DNA from: MGIIb-P sp963934015
GTDB taxonomy: Archaea; Thermoplasmatota; Poseidoniia; Poseidoniales; Thalassarchaeaceae
DNA length: 31,599 nt
NCBI GenBank assembly: GCA_963934015.1
Contig: CAWVWT010000025.1
Location: forward strand, 1 to 31,599
Direction: 5' to 3'
A program made the position numbers and the translations under genes. Below the pieces are notes generated by a model, which was not told the origin of the DNA, searched no databases, and saw only the letters and a program-made list of their open reading frames with translations. Position 1 is the first letter of the stretch. Each line of letters opens with the position of its first letter. Below, in pieces: positions 1-7,912 of this stretch.

Positions 1-122
1 ATACTTATCTCATTAGCCACGTCTTTATCTGGATTATCACATTTGAGCAATCACAAATAGCGAATTAGCCAATCATCGCATAGGGTTTGAGCATAGACTA
101 CCCTCTAGTTAACAGAATGTGG
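1..122. other. AT-rich window edge, no gene seen
   Basis: The 122 bases downstream of the DUF2237 gene hold no open frame of note, no tRNA fold and no clear inverted repeat. They may contain the operon's 3' end; nothing specific is supported. Confidence 0.5.
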
Positions 123-485
123 CTATTCACTGTGTGCTTCCAACAAATCAATCGGAATCACAGCCAACGCTTCTTCGTGCGTGCAATCCAGACTCACCGG
201 GCAAGCCACGCCCTCATTGGCTGCATCTAGCCAAGTCTGTGCACAAACACACCAACGATCTCCTGCCTTCAAACCTGGAAAATTGAATTGTGGTGCTGGT
301 GTAATCAAATCGTTGCCCTTTGAACGTGCGAACTGAAGGAAATCATCAGTCAAAATACAACACACCACATGCAATCCCAAGTCGTTGGCATCGGTATTGC
401 AACAACCATCACGATACCAACCGGTCATCGGGTCTGTTGAACAGGGCTGAAGTTCAGTCCCGTTGACGTTCACACTTGCGTGCAT
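123..485 (-). CDS. DUF2237 family protein
   Basis: A 120-residue protein matching the DUF2237 family, which is widespread in bacteria and also found in archaea; its biochemical role is not established. Recognisable family signatures in order: an N-terminal NVNGTELQPCSTDPMTG segment (residues 6-22), RDGCCNT (about 25-31), a GLHVVCCILTDDFL core (about 37-50), SKGNDL, FPGLKAGDRWCVCA (about 69-82) and a C-terminal THEEALAVIP. The many conserved cysteines (CCNT, VVCC, WCVCA) are typical of the family and could bind metal or be redox active (inference). The length is that of the full family. It starts at an ATG 48 bp downstream of the PAC2 gene on the same strand, so co-transcription with it is likely. 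Nothing suggests truncation. Confidence 0.88.
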   Translation of the reverse strand: MHASVNVNGTELQPCSTDPMTGWYRDGCCNTDANDLGLHVVCCILTDDFLQFARSKGNDLITPAPQFNFPGLKAGDRWCVCAQTWLDAANEGVACPVSLDCTHEEALAVIPIDLLEAHSE

Positions 486-533
486 GGAACTTCGTAGGGA
501 CTGGCAATCTTAACTGTGTGTGAACCCCAATCC

Positions 534-1298
534 TCAGTTAACCATGGGGTCATCTTGGGATTGGCTGACATCATAGCCTTCAGGGGCAGGAAGCATGGAT
601 TTGCTACGCTCAACCATGTCTCGAACATTGTTCTCAATCTTGCGGGCATCCTCAAGTAATTCATTCAATGGGATCTCGCGATCCAACAATTCACTAACAG
701 CTTCAGTCGCAAAAGCAGCTGCACGCGCATCAGGATACATCGGGTTGCAATCTGCCAATAGTGCGGTGATGTCTAATCCACGGCGATCGCCTTCGGACAA
801 CAAGTAACCAGCAACACCTGCAACAATCCCTTGCTTCATGCGCGAGACTCCTGCTGCTGCCAGCGCTTTACGTCCCAATGGATGACTAGACACACCCCAG
901 AGGTCGCCCTCTTCCTTTTCGCCAATCTCGTTGGGCACGACACCATCAATGATGATGAGGCGGTCAAAACCACCCTCTACGAACCACTTCAGCACGGTTT
1001 CAGCAAATTTGACGTCATAAGTGCCTGGGAATTGAATCTCTGAGGTGAATACGCCCACATCTTCGCCCTGGTAGACGCGAACCGGATGTTTAGGCACTGA
1101 TTCTTGAACCAACGCCATGGCGGGGAAGTTCTCATCAAGAACTGTGCCCATCTGCTCCAAATTCAAAGCACGAATGATGTGGCTGGCAGCGATTACACCG
1201 ACCATGCCTGTGCTCGAAAATCCGCATATCGCAGTTCCACCAAGCTTGGATGCGTCTGCATCACCATGCAGAACCAATGCGTAACCATCTCCAACCAT
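534..1298 (-). CDS. PAC2 family protein (proteasome assembly chaperone-like)
   Basis: A 254-residue protein of the PAC2 family, whose archaeal members (PbaA/PbaB type) are ATP-independent proteasome assembly chaperone homologues. Visible signatures: an N-terminal strand followed by GTAICGFSSTGMVGVIAASHII (about residues 21-42), the central LIIIDGVVPNEIG stretch (about 114-126), GIVAGVAGYLLSEG (about 157-170) and MYPDARAAAF (about 187-196). These are the usual glycine-rich landmarks of the fold. The C-terminus is an acidic or amphipathic helix (LEDARKIENNVRDMVE) as in archaeal members. A GGTG stretch lies about 6 nt before the ATG. It begins 38 bp after the FG-GAP surface gene and precedes the DUF2237 gene, suggesting one operon. 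A second, divergent PAC2 paralogue lies at 13054-13851. The client is not known; proteasome assembly is inferred from the family. Confidence 0.88.
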   Translation of the reverse strand: MVGDGYALVLHGDADASKLGGTAICGFSSTGMVGVIAASHIIRALNLEQMGTVLDENFPAMALVQESVPKHPVRVYQGEDVGVFTSEIQFPGTYDVKFAETVLKWFVEGGFDRLIIIDGVVPNEIGEKEEGDLWGVSSHPLGRKALAAAGVSRMKQGIVAGVAGYLLSEGDRRGLDITALLADCNPMYPDARAAAFATEAVSELLDREIPLNELLEDARKIENNVRDMVERSKSMLPAPEGYDVSQSQDDPMVN

Positions 1299-1336
1299 CG
1301 ATTACACCGTCCATTGCTCAGTCAAGAACCCGTCGC

Positions 1337-4300
1337 TCATTCATTGAAGGCTTCCCAGTCCTCTTCATCCGGATATTTGTACCACCATTGGCCAACCTCA
1401 TCCTTCCACCATTCGACGCCTTCGTCATCAATGTGATAGTCTTCATCTTGAGTGTAATCCCATTCGGCCTCTGCTTCGACTTCGATTGCCTCGGTAATGG
1501 GCGCGGGACGGGATCCGGCTCTCCGATCAACCTTCTTGGGTTTAGACATGGATACTGTGCTCGCCTTGGTGGTCAACTCATCCAAACTGCGCCCGGTGGG
1601 CATGTCCTCCATGCTGGGTCGAGTACGAATTTGTTTCTTCAGTTTGGGTTGCCATTCTTCATCTTCGAACGTTTCGGCATCTTCGTCTTCTTCATCACGC
1701 ATTGCCATGCGCAGACCCACGAATCCTAAGATGGCGAGAACCACGGCGGTAATACCAATGAGGAACAGTAAACTGGACTCCTCTTCGACATCATCTGCTC
1801 CACTTTGGTTTTCGCCACCATTGTCATCAGGTTGGTCAATGGTATCGTTGACATGAATGAATCCGTATGGAAGCAGTGTGTAATCGGATACGCCAAGCCA
1901 TCCAGTTGCGATCATATCAATGTCAACTCTGATCGTTCCATTCGATGGGACTGTGCCCTCCCCCCATGCACTGGGTGACAGGGTAAAGGTCAGTGATTCC
2001 CCGGCAGCAATTGCCACTTCACTGCTTTCGAGGTTGTCAACAAACAGCGGTGTTGATTCATCGTAAGTGAATGCGATGTTTACAAATATACTGGCATTGT
2101 TATTGTTCAATAGAGCGCAATGCATCGAATTCGAATCTATATCTGCCATGGCCTGTGTGCTGTTGTCAACGATATCCCACACCGCATCACAAGTAATTTC
2201 GACAAAGATCAATTGCGGTGTATCGTAGGTACAAGACCCATCATCAAATTGTGCTAAGGCATCGTAGTTGTTGGCTGCGGAATCGATACAACCCATTGGT
2301 GGTGGTGGATAGATATCGATTCTGAGGGTGGATGGGGACAAGGTAAGCCACCAAGGTGTGGTTGGCGTCAAATCTAGCCAGCCACCCGTCCCATAATTCA
2401 CTGGGATAGACAAAACTCCTGTGGAGTCAAACTGGGCCATGCCCGTTTCCCCAAATACCTCTGTACCATTGCCAAGTTGCCAATTGACCGATGTCCCATC
2501 AAGGAGGATCTGTTCAGCAGTGGATGGAGCGGTCGCACTGGCGTGTGCGGTACCCAATCCCTCGGTATCGAGCTGGATTGAAGGTGTGTTGGTTGACAGT
2601 GTGGCATCGACTGTGACTACAATGTCAGAACTACTGCTTGCAGGCGCAATTGATTGCTCTGCAGATCCAAAAGAGCCACCTGTCCAGGATACGCTCACTT
2701 GACCGGTTCCGCCGTGTGCTTCCCATTGACTAACAAAATCGGTCCAATCGGTCCAACTTTGAGTGGCAATTCCTGTCAATCCAGTCACCACTGTGGTCGA
2801 CCATGATTGGCCGTCCACAGAGACTGTGAGGTCTACGGTTTCATCTGAAAGAGGGGCTCCTTCACTCGACAGTTGCAGGGATATTGAGAAGGCTGAACCG
2901 TCATGGAGATGGACACCACTGTTTGTGCCGTCATCATAGGTCCCATCACCTGTGACATCAAGCGTGAGGGTACTCTGTCGAATCGTATCATTGGTCGAAT
3001 GGACGGGACCAACAGTGGTCACATTCCACTCAGCATTATCATCACCATCCACGGTGACTGCTGCTGCCCAATGGTCATCTCCATCGGTCAAGTCCGTAAT
3101 GAACATCGAAGTTGTTGGGTCGGCACTACTGATATTGGCATACGGGGTTAAGCCCAATGCATTGGTGAAATCACTGTTCTCAAAATAGAACAACGTGTAA
3201 GCCAAATCGATCGATGGAGATGGGATGAATGAAAGATTTAGGACACTGCCGTTGTCATTGGGTACATCTGCTAAACTGACGATTGCAGCATCGGGTGGTG
3301 TGGTATCGTATACTGGTGGAACATCGGGGACATTCACGGTGAAAATGTCGGATAAATTTGAGACGACTCCATACTGATGAACTGATCTGACAGCATAATC
3401 CCATTCTTGGTTGGTGACCCCATCAGTATCGACGTAGCCGTTGATGATTGTCTCAACAAGAGGTTGGGTAATTGATATCTGTGAACTGGTGGGTGCACGG
3501 AACAATTGGTAGGTAATAAGGTCTGATTGACTTGTTGTATTCGTCCACATTAGACTCACCTGACTGTAATTGAAATCGTACAAACTGAGTACTGGTGCTG
3601 GGGGAACTTGAATGTTGGAAGCGCCTGCGGTCCAATCAATACTCAATGAATCAAGAGTAACTGTACCATTTTGCGTGCAAGTGATGTTCATCGGAATGTC
3701 TAGTGTGCCTGTACCCAGTTCCATGAAGGTGTTCAGAACATTGGAAAAGTTGCCATTTGTTGGGTTTGATTCAACAACGAATGTTGCTGCATAGGACATG
3801 TTCATATTGGATTGTGTGATGGTTCCAGCACCCATGCTGCGAGCGACTGGGTCCATTGTACCCCATGGAGTATCGTAGTAATCGTAATTGGTTCCAACAT
3901 TGTTCAATTCGGTGATGATGTTAGTCATCAACAAACCTTGGTCAAGCTGACTCAATGGACTTGATGAATTGGCATAACCAGTCATTGACATCTCCATTGT
4001 TCCATCCCCTTCTAGATCCCATTCCAATGTGTGCCACGCACCGATGAACAAGCCTGGAGTTGCCTCACCAGCAGCGACGATTTGCTCATCCAACCCATCG
4101 CCATCTAAATCTGCAAAGACGATGTCGCGGGGTGAAGTATGTGGATTGAAAATAGTTGAACTGGAATTGACTGTGCCATCACTATCGAAGGCATTCATCT
4201 CAAGGGAACCGGTTTGAGTACTATCTGAACCATCCGGTGTACCTTCGAATGCTCGGAACACATCGACAGTGCCATCGCCATCGTGGTCTCCGATTGAGTA

Positions 4301-5578
4301 ATTCGACAATCCAACCATATTGGAATTGGTTGTTGTCCATGCCGTGCCATTCCATGTGGCCATGCATGCTGATGAACTGGTGGGTCCCATCAAGTCATCA
4401 AATCCATCTGCATTAAAGTCAAAGATCTCAAAAGGTCCATTGGAACACTCAAAGTCCTGCATCGTGGCCATCCAATTGCTGCTGGAAAAATTCCACAGCG
4501 TATTGTAAGATGTCATCATGTCTGTCTCGCCGACAATGACAGTTTGATTACCTCCGTAGAATGAACCAATGCCGACGTGGACGAAATTCTCAAGACCTGG
4601 AACTTGATTTCCAGAAGGGACGGTTGATGTGACTGCGGACGTGTAAGCACCGCCGCTGAACGAACGCATTCCGAGTGTTCCATCAGCATCGATGGATACG
4701 ATATCATCTTGACCATCGCCATCCATATCTGCTAGAATTGCATCTTCAAATTTCTCATTCATCGTGACATTGGTTGTGTATGACCAGCTGCTACCCGAAA
4801 GGTGTTGACATAGCATGTCTTCATCTTCGGCAACTGCAAGAATATCGGTTCTACTATCATTATCTGAATCTCCAAGAATTAGCCGATCCGCATCAAAGCA
4901 AGTTGGAATCCAACTTGTGACAATTGCGGAACCACTCCACGTCAGCCAACCGATGTGTGGCTGTACTGTGCCGTTGGTGCCCACATGGTCAGGAACCAGA
5001 TAGATGGGGTCGTCCAGCCCATCTCCATCCATGTCACCGACGGCTAAATCGGTCACCGCCCCAATACCACTGAATTGGGCTCCAAGGTCAGGTGTGAGTC
5101 CAACGGTGATGTCAGATGAAGCCATGATTGCTGATTTCGGTAAACGCCACGCACCGGCCTGTAGCCACGTTTGATTTCCATTTGCTGATGTTGAAGTGGA
5201 TGTTGTTCCACCAATGAATTGATCCTGCTCACCGACTTGACCGTCGCCATTTCCACCGAGGTGCCACTCATATTGGCCATCACTATCGATATCGATAGTG
5301 AGTGAACCGGGTGAGATGTCCTCTGAATCATAATTCAAATGAAAACTTGAACTGTCGATTGTGGTGTTTCTTCCAATGCTCAAATTCACAGTTGCGGGCG
5401 ATTGATTGTTGGTATTTACTTCAACACTCGAACTCCCATCAGCAAATGTTTCAATCGTACCTGATGCTGGATTTGCCGAAGCGATTGGGAGTGAGGAGAA
5501 GATACTCAGGACCATCAATAATGCGAGTATTACCGAGCGCGAAGCGCTCGCCTGCACGGGGGCGCGCGTGAGGGGCAT
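1337..5578 (-). CDS. Large FG-GAP repeat cell-surface protein with C-terminal anchor and Trp-rich acidic tail
   Basis: A 1413-residue exported protein. The frame is open upstream to a TTG at 5647, but the ATG at 5578 gives a clean signal peptide (basic start, then SVILALLMVLSIFSSLPIASA split across residues 14-35), so I use it. About residues 170-510 hold at least six FG-GAP/VCBS-like calcium-binding repeats of the type ADMDGDGQDDIV and GDHDGDGTVDVF, expected to form a beta-propeller. A fibronectin-III-like domain follows (about 660-750), then Ig-like beta domains. A cysteine motif GCxDxxAxNYxxxAxxDDGSC lies near 1096-1117, and a single membrane helix near 1267-1290. The roughly 120-residue cytoplasmic tail is very acidic and ends in a tryptophan-rich block (WWKDEVGQWWYKYPDEEDW, about 1390-1408). 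There are many N-x-S/T sequons. A cluster of hairpins covers the 5' end of the gene. Ligand unknown; adhesion or sensing is inference. Confidence 0.9.
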   Translation of the reverse strand: MPLTRAPVQASASRSVILALLMVLSIFSSLPIASANPASGTIETFADGSSSVEVNTNNQSPATVNLSIGRNTTIDSSSFHLNYDSEDISPGSLTIDIDSDGQYEWHLGGNGDGQVGEQDQFIGGTTSTSTSANGNQTWLQAGAWRLPKSAIMASSDITVGLTPDLGAQFSGIGAVTDLAVGDMDGDGLDDPIYLVPDHVGTNGTVQPHIGWLTWSGSAIVTSWIPTCFDADRLILGDSDNDSRTDILAVAEDEDMLCQHLSGSSWSYTTNVTMNEKFEDAILADMDGDGQDDIVSIDADGTLGMRSFSGGAYTSAVTSTVPSGNQVPGLENFVHVGIGSFYGGNQTVIVGETDMMTSYNTLWNFSSSNWMATMQDFECSNGPFEIFDFNADGFDDLMGPTSSSACMATWNGTAWTTTNSNMVGLSNYSIGDHDGDGTVDVFRAFEGTPDGSDSTQTGSLEMNAFDSDGTVNSSSTIFNPHTSPRDIVFADLDGDGLDEQIVAAGEATPGLFIGAWHTLEWDLEGDGTMEMSMTGYANSSSPLSQLDQGLLMTNIITELNNVGTNYDYYDTPWGTMDPVARSMGAGTITQSNMNMSYAATFVVESNPTNGNFSNVLNTFMELGTGTLDIPMNITCTQNGTVTLDSLSIDWTAGASNIQVPPAPVLSLYDFNYSQVSLMWTNTTSQSDLITYQLFRAPTSSQISITQPLVETIINGYVDTDGVTNQEWDYAVRSVHQYGVVSNLSDIFTVNVPDVPPVYDTTPPDAAIVSLADVPNDNGSVLNLSFIPSPSIDLAYTLFYFENSDFTNALGLTPYANISSADPTTSMFITDLTDGDDHWAAAVTVDGDDNAEWNVTTVGPVHSTNDTIRQSTLTLDVTGDGTYDDGTNSGVHLHDGSAFSISLQLSSEGAPLSDETVDLTVSVDGQSWSTTVVTGLTGIATQSWTDWTDFVSQWEAHGGTGQVSVSWTGGSFGSAEQSIAPASSSSDIVVTVDATLSTNTPSIQLDTEGLGTAHASATAPSTAEQILLDGTSVNWQLGNGTEVFGETGMAQFDSTGVLSIPVNYGTGGWLDLTPTTPWWLTLSPSTLRIDIYPPPPMGCIDSAANNYDALAQFDDGSCTYDTPQLIFVEITCDAVWDIVDNSTQAMADIDSNSMHCALLNNNNASIFVNIAFTYDESTPLFVDNLESSEVAIAAGESLTFTLSPSAWGEGTVPSNGTIRVDIDMIATGWLGVSDYTLLPYGFIHVNDTIDQPDDNGGENQSGADDVEEESSLLFLIGITAVVLAILGFVGLRMAMRDEEDEDAETFEDEEWQPKLKKQIRTRPSMEDMPTGRSLDELTTKASTVSMSKPKKVDRRAGSRPAPITEAIEVEAEAEWDYTQDEDYHIDDEGVEWWKDEVGQWWYKYPDEEDWEAFNE
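5534..5550 (-). promoter_or_regulatory. 7-bp GC stem, triloop hairpin in the signal-peptide codons of the FG-GAP gene
   Basis: Perfect inverted repeat: arm CGAGCGC, loop GAA, arm GCGCTCG (plus-strand reading). It lies 29-45 nt into the coding sequence when the gene starts at 5578, and is much more GC-rich than the surrounding sequence. Pairing is seen directly; a role in translation or mRNA stability is inference. It belongs to a recurrent hairpin class in this window. Confidence 0.45.
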
Positions 5579-5579
5579 C

Positions 5580-5592
5580 TGTCCTGCGGACA
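5580..5592 (-). promoter_or_regulatory. Start-proximal hairpin masking the ribosome-binding region of the FG-GAP gene
   Basis: On the coding (minus) strand, arms TGTCC and GGACA flank loop GCA, and the hairpin ends one base before the ATG at 5578. The AGGA that would serve as Shine-Dalgarno sequence is inside the 3' arm. A second small hairpin (CGCC, loop TTC, GGCG, at 5610-5620) lies about 18 nt further upstream. Together with 5534-5550 this makes three stem-loops within 90 nt. Translational control is inference. Confidence 0.4.
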
Positions 5593-5733
5593 ATATCAGG
5601 GGGTTATGTCGCCTTCGGCGTGGCGGTCGCGAAAACCTCAATATCAAATACTGTGGTTACAATACGAAATGTTCTGAAATATTGCAGAATTAATGATATG
5701 CTTCTAAAATTCATAAAGTTACCATCGTAACGA

Positions 5734-5741
5734 TTAAAATA
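5734..5741 (+). promoter_or_regulatory. Candidate TATA box for the winged-helix/pentapeptide operon
   Basis: TTAAAATA sits in an AT-rich stretch about 40 bp upstream of the TTG start at 5777, in the divergent gap between the FG-GAP surface gene and the plus-strand operon. Spacing would put a transcription start near 5765. Archaeal TATA elements are degenerate, so this is only a candidate. Confidence 0.3.
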
Positions 5742-5776
5742 ACCAGTCGATTGGTTGGGATTGGTCAGGTGGCTGC

Positions 5777-6295
5777 TTGGTGAATGGTTCGGAAGGAGCA
5801 GGAAACAGCCGTGTGCTGATACGCGTAGGCGATGTTCAAATCGATATTTCAGGTTCTCAAAAAGAGGTGGATGCACAAATGATGAACCTACGTGAAGGTG
5901 AAGATTGGTCAACTGCAATTGCCAGGGTCCGGAGTGTCCGTGAAACTGCCATCGCTGCAGCGATTGAAGCTGCTAAGAAAAGTGGGATGCCTGAGCGAGG
6001 TTCTGCATTCCGTTCATTGATTGATAACAGCACCTTAACCAAGAAGCCTGATCAGGTTCTGGCAGCCATCCATTATTTGCGTGATGTCGAAGGAATTGAT
6101 GATGCACCTCCACGTGTGCTAAAGAAACTCTTCAGTGACAGTGGATTGAACGCGCCCGACAACCTATCTCTGTACCTTAATCGACTCATCGAACGGGGGT
6201 TCATCACTTGCCCACCCGGTGCAAACGAAAAGAATCGATACGCAGTACTAACCCCTGAAGGTCGAGCGCACTTAGACCGCCGCTCAAGTGCCTGA
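5777..6295 (+). CDS. Winged-helix-containing hypothetical protein
   Basis: A protein of up to 172 residues with no family I recognise by name. The N-terminal 25 residues include a strand-like VLIRVGDVQIDISGSQKEV. A charged helical region follows (about 35-70). From about residue 85 a compact helical, winged-helix-like domain runs through VLAAIHYLRDVEG, PRVLKKLFSDSGL and NLSLYLNRLIERGFI, and ends in a RYAVLTPEGRAHL wing and helix typical of MarR/ArsR-like or replication-type winged helices. It may bind DNA or RNA or mediate protein contacts (inference). The start is uncertain: TTG at 5777, GTG at 5780 or GTG at 5813. A GGAAGGAG stretch at 5791-5798 would favour a start near 5813. The next gene begins 6 bp after its stop, so the two are almost certainly one operon. 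Confidence 0.75.
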   Translation: MVNGSEGAGNSRVLIRVGDVQIDISGSQKEVDAQMMNLREGEDWSTAIARVRSVRETAIAAAIEAAKKSGMPERGSAFRSLIDNSTLTKKPDQVLAAIHYLRDVEGIDDAPPRVLKKLFSDSGLNAPDNLSLYLNRLIERGFITCPPGANEKNRYAVLTPEGRAHLDRRSSA

Positions 6296-6301
6296 GGGTT
6301 T

Positions 6302-6700
6302 GTGATGGTTGAAATCGGTCCAGATGCGGATCTTTCATTCCAATCTTTTGTCGGCCGAGATTTACGAGGTGTCGACCTTTCGGGGGCGAATCTCCGAAGA
6401 GCCATTCTCGATGGGGCTGACCTTGAGGGGGCCAACCTTTCGGGGGCGAATTTACAGAATGCATCAATGATTGGAACCAATGCCATGAAGGCTGCATTTG
6501 ACAATGCTGATTTGCGGAATATCAAGGCAAAGAAAGCACGATTTGGTTTGGCCAATTTTCAAAACGCACGAATGGATGGTGCAGACCTCCGAGGAATTCG
6601 TGGGCGCTATGCTGTTTGGAGAGATGCAAACTGGTGGGATGCAAAGATGAATGACGATCTCCGTGCAGCACTCACTAAAAAATGGCCGCGTGAAAATTGA
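6302..6700 (+). CDS. Pentapeptide-repeat protein
   Basis: A 132-residue protein made almost wholly of pentapeptide repeats of the A(D/N)LxG/x type: GVDLSGANLRRAILDGADL, EGANLSGANLQNASM, AAFDNADLRNI, FGLANFQNARMDGADL (about residues 20-100). These build a right-handed quadrilateral beta-helix, as in the gyrase-protecting Qnr/MfpA proteins and in many proteins of unknown role. It begins with GTG at 6302 or the adjacent ATG at 6305, 6 bp after the winged-helix gene, so it is translated from the same message. The C-terminus (about 100-132) leaves the repeat and is basic and tryptophan-containing. It has no signal peptide, so it is probably cytoplasmic. DNA mimicry or gyrase protection is possible, but the repeat is too short to argue for it. 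Confidence 0.85.
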   Translation: MMVEIGPDADLSFQSFVGRDLRGVDLSGANLRRAILDGADLEGANLSGANLQNASMIGTNAMKAAFDNADLRNIKAKKARFGLANFQNARMDGADLRGIRGRYAVWRDANWWDAKMNDDLRAALTKKWPREN

Positions 6701-6714
6701 TTATTATTCTTCTT
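6701..6714 (+). terminator. T-rich tract after the pentapeptide operon
   Basis: A pyrimidine tract, TTATTATTCTTCTT, begins directly after the TGA stop of the pentapeptide gene. Archaeal RNA polymerase can terminate on T-rich tracts without a hairpin. On the opposite strand the same bases encode the acidic C-terminus and tandem TAA stops of the convergent membrane-protein gene, so the tract may simply be coding. Confidence 0.3.
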
Positions 6715-7324
6715 CAGCACTTGGGGCTGCGAGATTTATGGATGGCGAAGAGAGGGCAGCCCTCCCTGAAGCAAACAACATTGGCATCAGAGCCAAGGTC
6801 ATGCAAAATAGGCCACAACAGGCGTAGATGTAGTACATTGTCGCGAATGTCAATGAGGCAATTTCAGGCAAATGCATCGCGGCCTCTTTACTGGCTGAAC
6901 CACCCCACACATTTGCACTGATTAGTATGAATGCGCCCAAAACTCCAAAATGAATCCCTTTGCGGTTTCCTTTGAGAAGGAATACACCTCCAGCCAATAG
7001 CGAAATGGCTGAAAGCGAATACAGTGCACTACTCCAAGTCCCATATGTTGAATTGGAAAAATGGTCATCATATTGCTCCAAATCCTCTTGAGTAACATTA
7101 GCGTCACTTCCGGTGAACTGTTCAGCAAGTTGTGTTTCATCCGCTTCCGAATACAGTTCATCGGACATGAATGAACTATACGCAGCAAAGCCAACCATTG
7201 CAGCACCAAGAAGCAAGATGATTGCAGCCACTGTAGGAATACTGTGGTTAGGTCGAATAGGAATTTCAGGCATAACAAGTTCTTCTTTGGTGTCCATCAT
7301 AACAGAACCGAGTTCGTCCGACAT
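6704..7324 (-). CDS. Four-helix membrane protein, unknown function
   Basis: A 206-residue protein that I cannot assign to a family. A soluble N-terminus of about 30 residues precedes TM1 (TVAAIILLLGAAMVGFAAYS, about 31-50). An acidic loop follows (about 51-92, rich in D, E and N, with NVT and NST sequons), probably extracytoplasmic. TM2 is ALYSLSAISLLAGGVFLL (about 99-117), followed by a short basic GNRKG turn, TM3 HFGVLGAFILISANVWGG (about 125-142) and TM4 FATMYYIYACCGLFCMTLALMPMLFA (about 160-185). The acidic C-terminal tail ends EEE. It converges on the pentapeptide operon with only 3 bp between stop codons. The thioesterase gene lies 25 bp upstream on the same strand, so the two may be co-transcribed. 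The family is unknown; only the membrane topology is supported. Confidence 0.78.
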   Translation of the reverse strand: MSDELGSVMMDTKEELVMPEIPIRPNHSIPTVAAIILLLGAAMVGFAAYSSFMSDELYSEADETQLAEQFTGSDANVTQEDLEQYDDHFSNSTYGTWSSALYSLSAISLLAGGVFLLKGNRKGIHFGVLGAFILISANVWGGSASKEAAMHLPEIASLTFATMYYIYACCGLFCMTLALMPMLFASGRAALSSPSINLAAPSAEEE

Positions 7325-7349
7325 ATACTCACCTTGCCTGCGACACTCC

Positions 7350-7763
7350 TTAATCCTCGGTACATTTTCTCAATGCATCTGCAATTTCATCGGGTACGCT
7401 CATCTTCTCGAAATTTTTCATATTCACGCAAACTGTGACTACGCGGGCATCCCAACAGAGAACCTCTTCCTGATTGTAAAACAGGTAACGCCACACAATC
7501 GAAGAGTTACCCACTGACTCTATCCACAGTTTGCAAACAACCTCATCACCGTAGCGCAGCGGTGCAAGATGGTCTGCTGAAGTATGAACTGCAGGGAAGC
7601 CGAGATGCATCTCCTGAGTGATGACCGGGTATGAAATTCCACAAATCTTCTCCCAAGATTCCTCAAAGAAACGATGGGCCAGATCAAAGTATTCAGGATA
7701 GAATACAACTTGTGCAAGATCGATCATCGGAAAGTCGACCCGTCGTCGAAGATTGATGGCCAT
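7350..7763 (-). CDS. Acyl-CoA thioesterase, 4HBT hotdog family
   Basis: A 137-residue protein with the layout of the 4-hydroxybenzoyl-CoA thioesterase / YbgC-like hotdog family. The N-terminal strand RRVDFPMIDLAQVVFYPEY is followed by the long hotdog helix YFDLAHRFFEESWEKICG (about residues 24-43). The Asp of the DLAQ segment occupies the usual catalytic Asp position of this clade. Later strands are visible in PAVHTSADHLAPLRYGDEV (about 62-80) and SIVWRYLFYNQEEVLCWDARVVTVCVN. It probably hydrolyses an acyl-CoA or aryl-CoA thioester in the cytoplasm; the substrate cannot be read from sequence. The length is normal. It lies just downstream of tRNA-Arg and upstream of the membrane protein gene, all on the minus strand. 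Confidence 0.82.
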   Translation of the reverse strand: MAINLRRRVDFPMIDLAQVVFYPEYFDLAHRFFEESWEKICGISYPVITQEMHLGFPAVHTSADHLAPLRYGDEVVCKLWIESVGNSSIVWRYLFYNQEEVLCWDARVVTVCVNMKNFEKMSVPDEIADALRKCTED

Positions 7764-7794
7764 ACCACTGGCTCACGCTGCCCTATGAATAAGA

Positions 7795-7871
7795 TGGCGG
7801 ACCCACCGCGATTCGAACACGGGTTTGAGGCTCCGCAAGCCCCAGTGATATCCAGGCTACACTATGGGTCC
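7795..7871 (-). tRNA. tRNA-Arg (anticodon GCG), CCA encoded
   Basis: Folds on the minus strand as a full cloverleaf of 77 nt. The acceptor GGACCCA pairs with TGGGTCC, followed by discriminator G and an encoded CCA (7795-7797). The anticodon stem GGGGC/GCCTC carries loop TTGCGGA, giving anticodon GCG (arginine, codon CGC). The T-arm is CCGTG, loop TTCGAAT, CGCGG, and the variable loop is 4 nt. No intron is visible. The CCA tail is genome-encoded, unlike tRNA-Pro in the same window. Confidence 0.95.
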
Positions 7872-7897
7872 AGCGGACGGGCCACCGAACACTCTGT

Positions 7898-7906
7898 CTT
7901 AATCCG
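7898..7906 (-). promoter_or_regulatory. Candidate TATA element for tRNA-Arg
   Basis: On the minus strand the sequence GGATTAAGA lies 27-35 nt upstream of the tRNA 5' end, in the short gap after the preceding small gene. The position fits an archaeal TATA box; the match is weak and no clear BRE is seen. Confidence 0.3.
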
Positions 7907-7912
7907 AACGGT

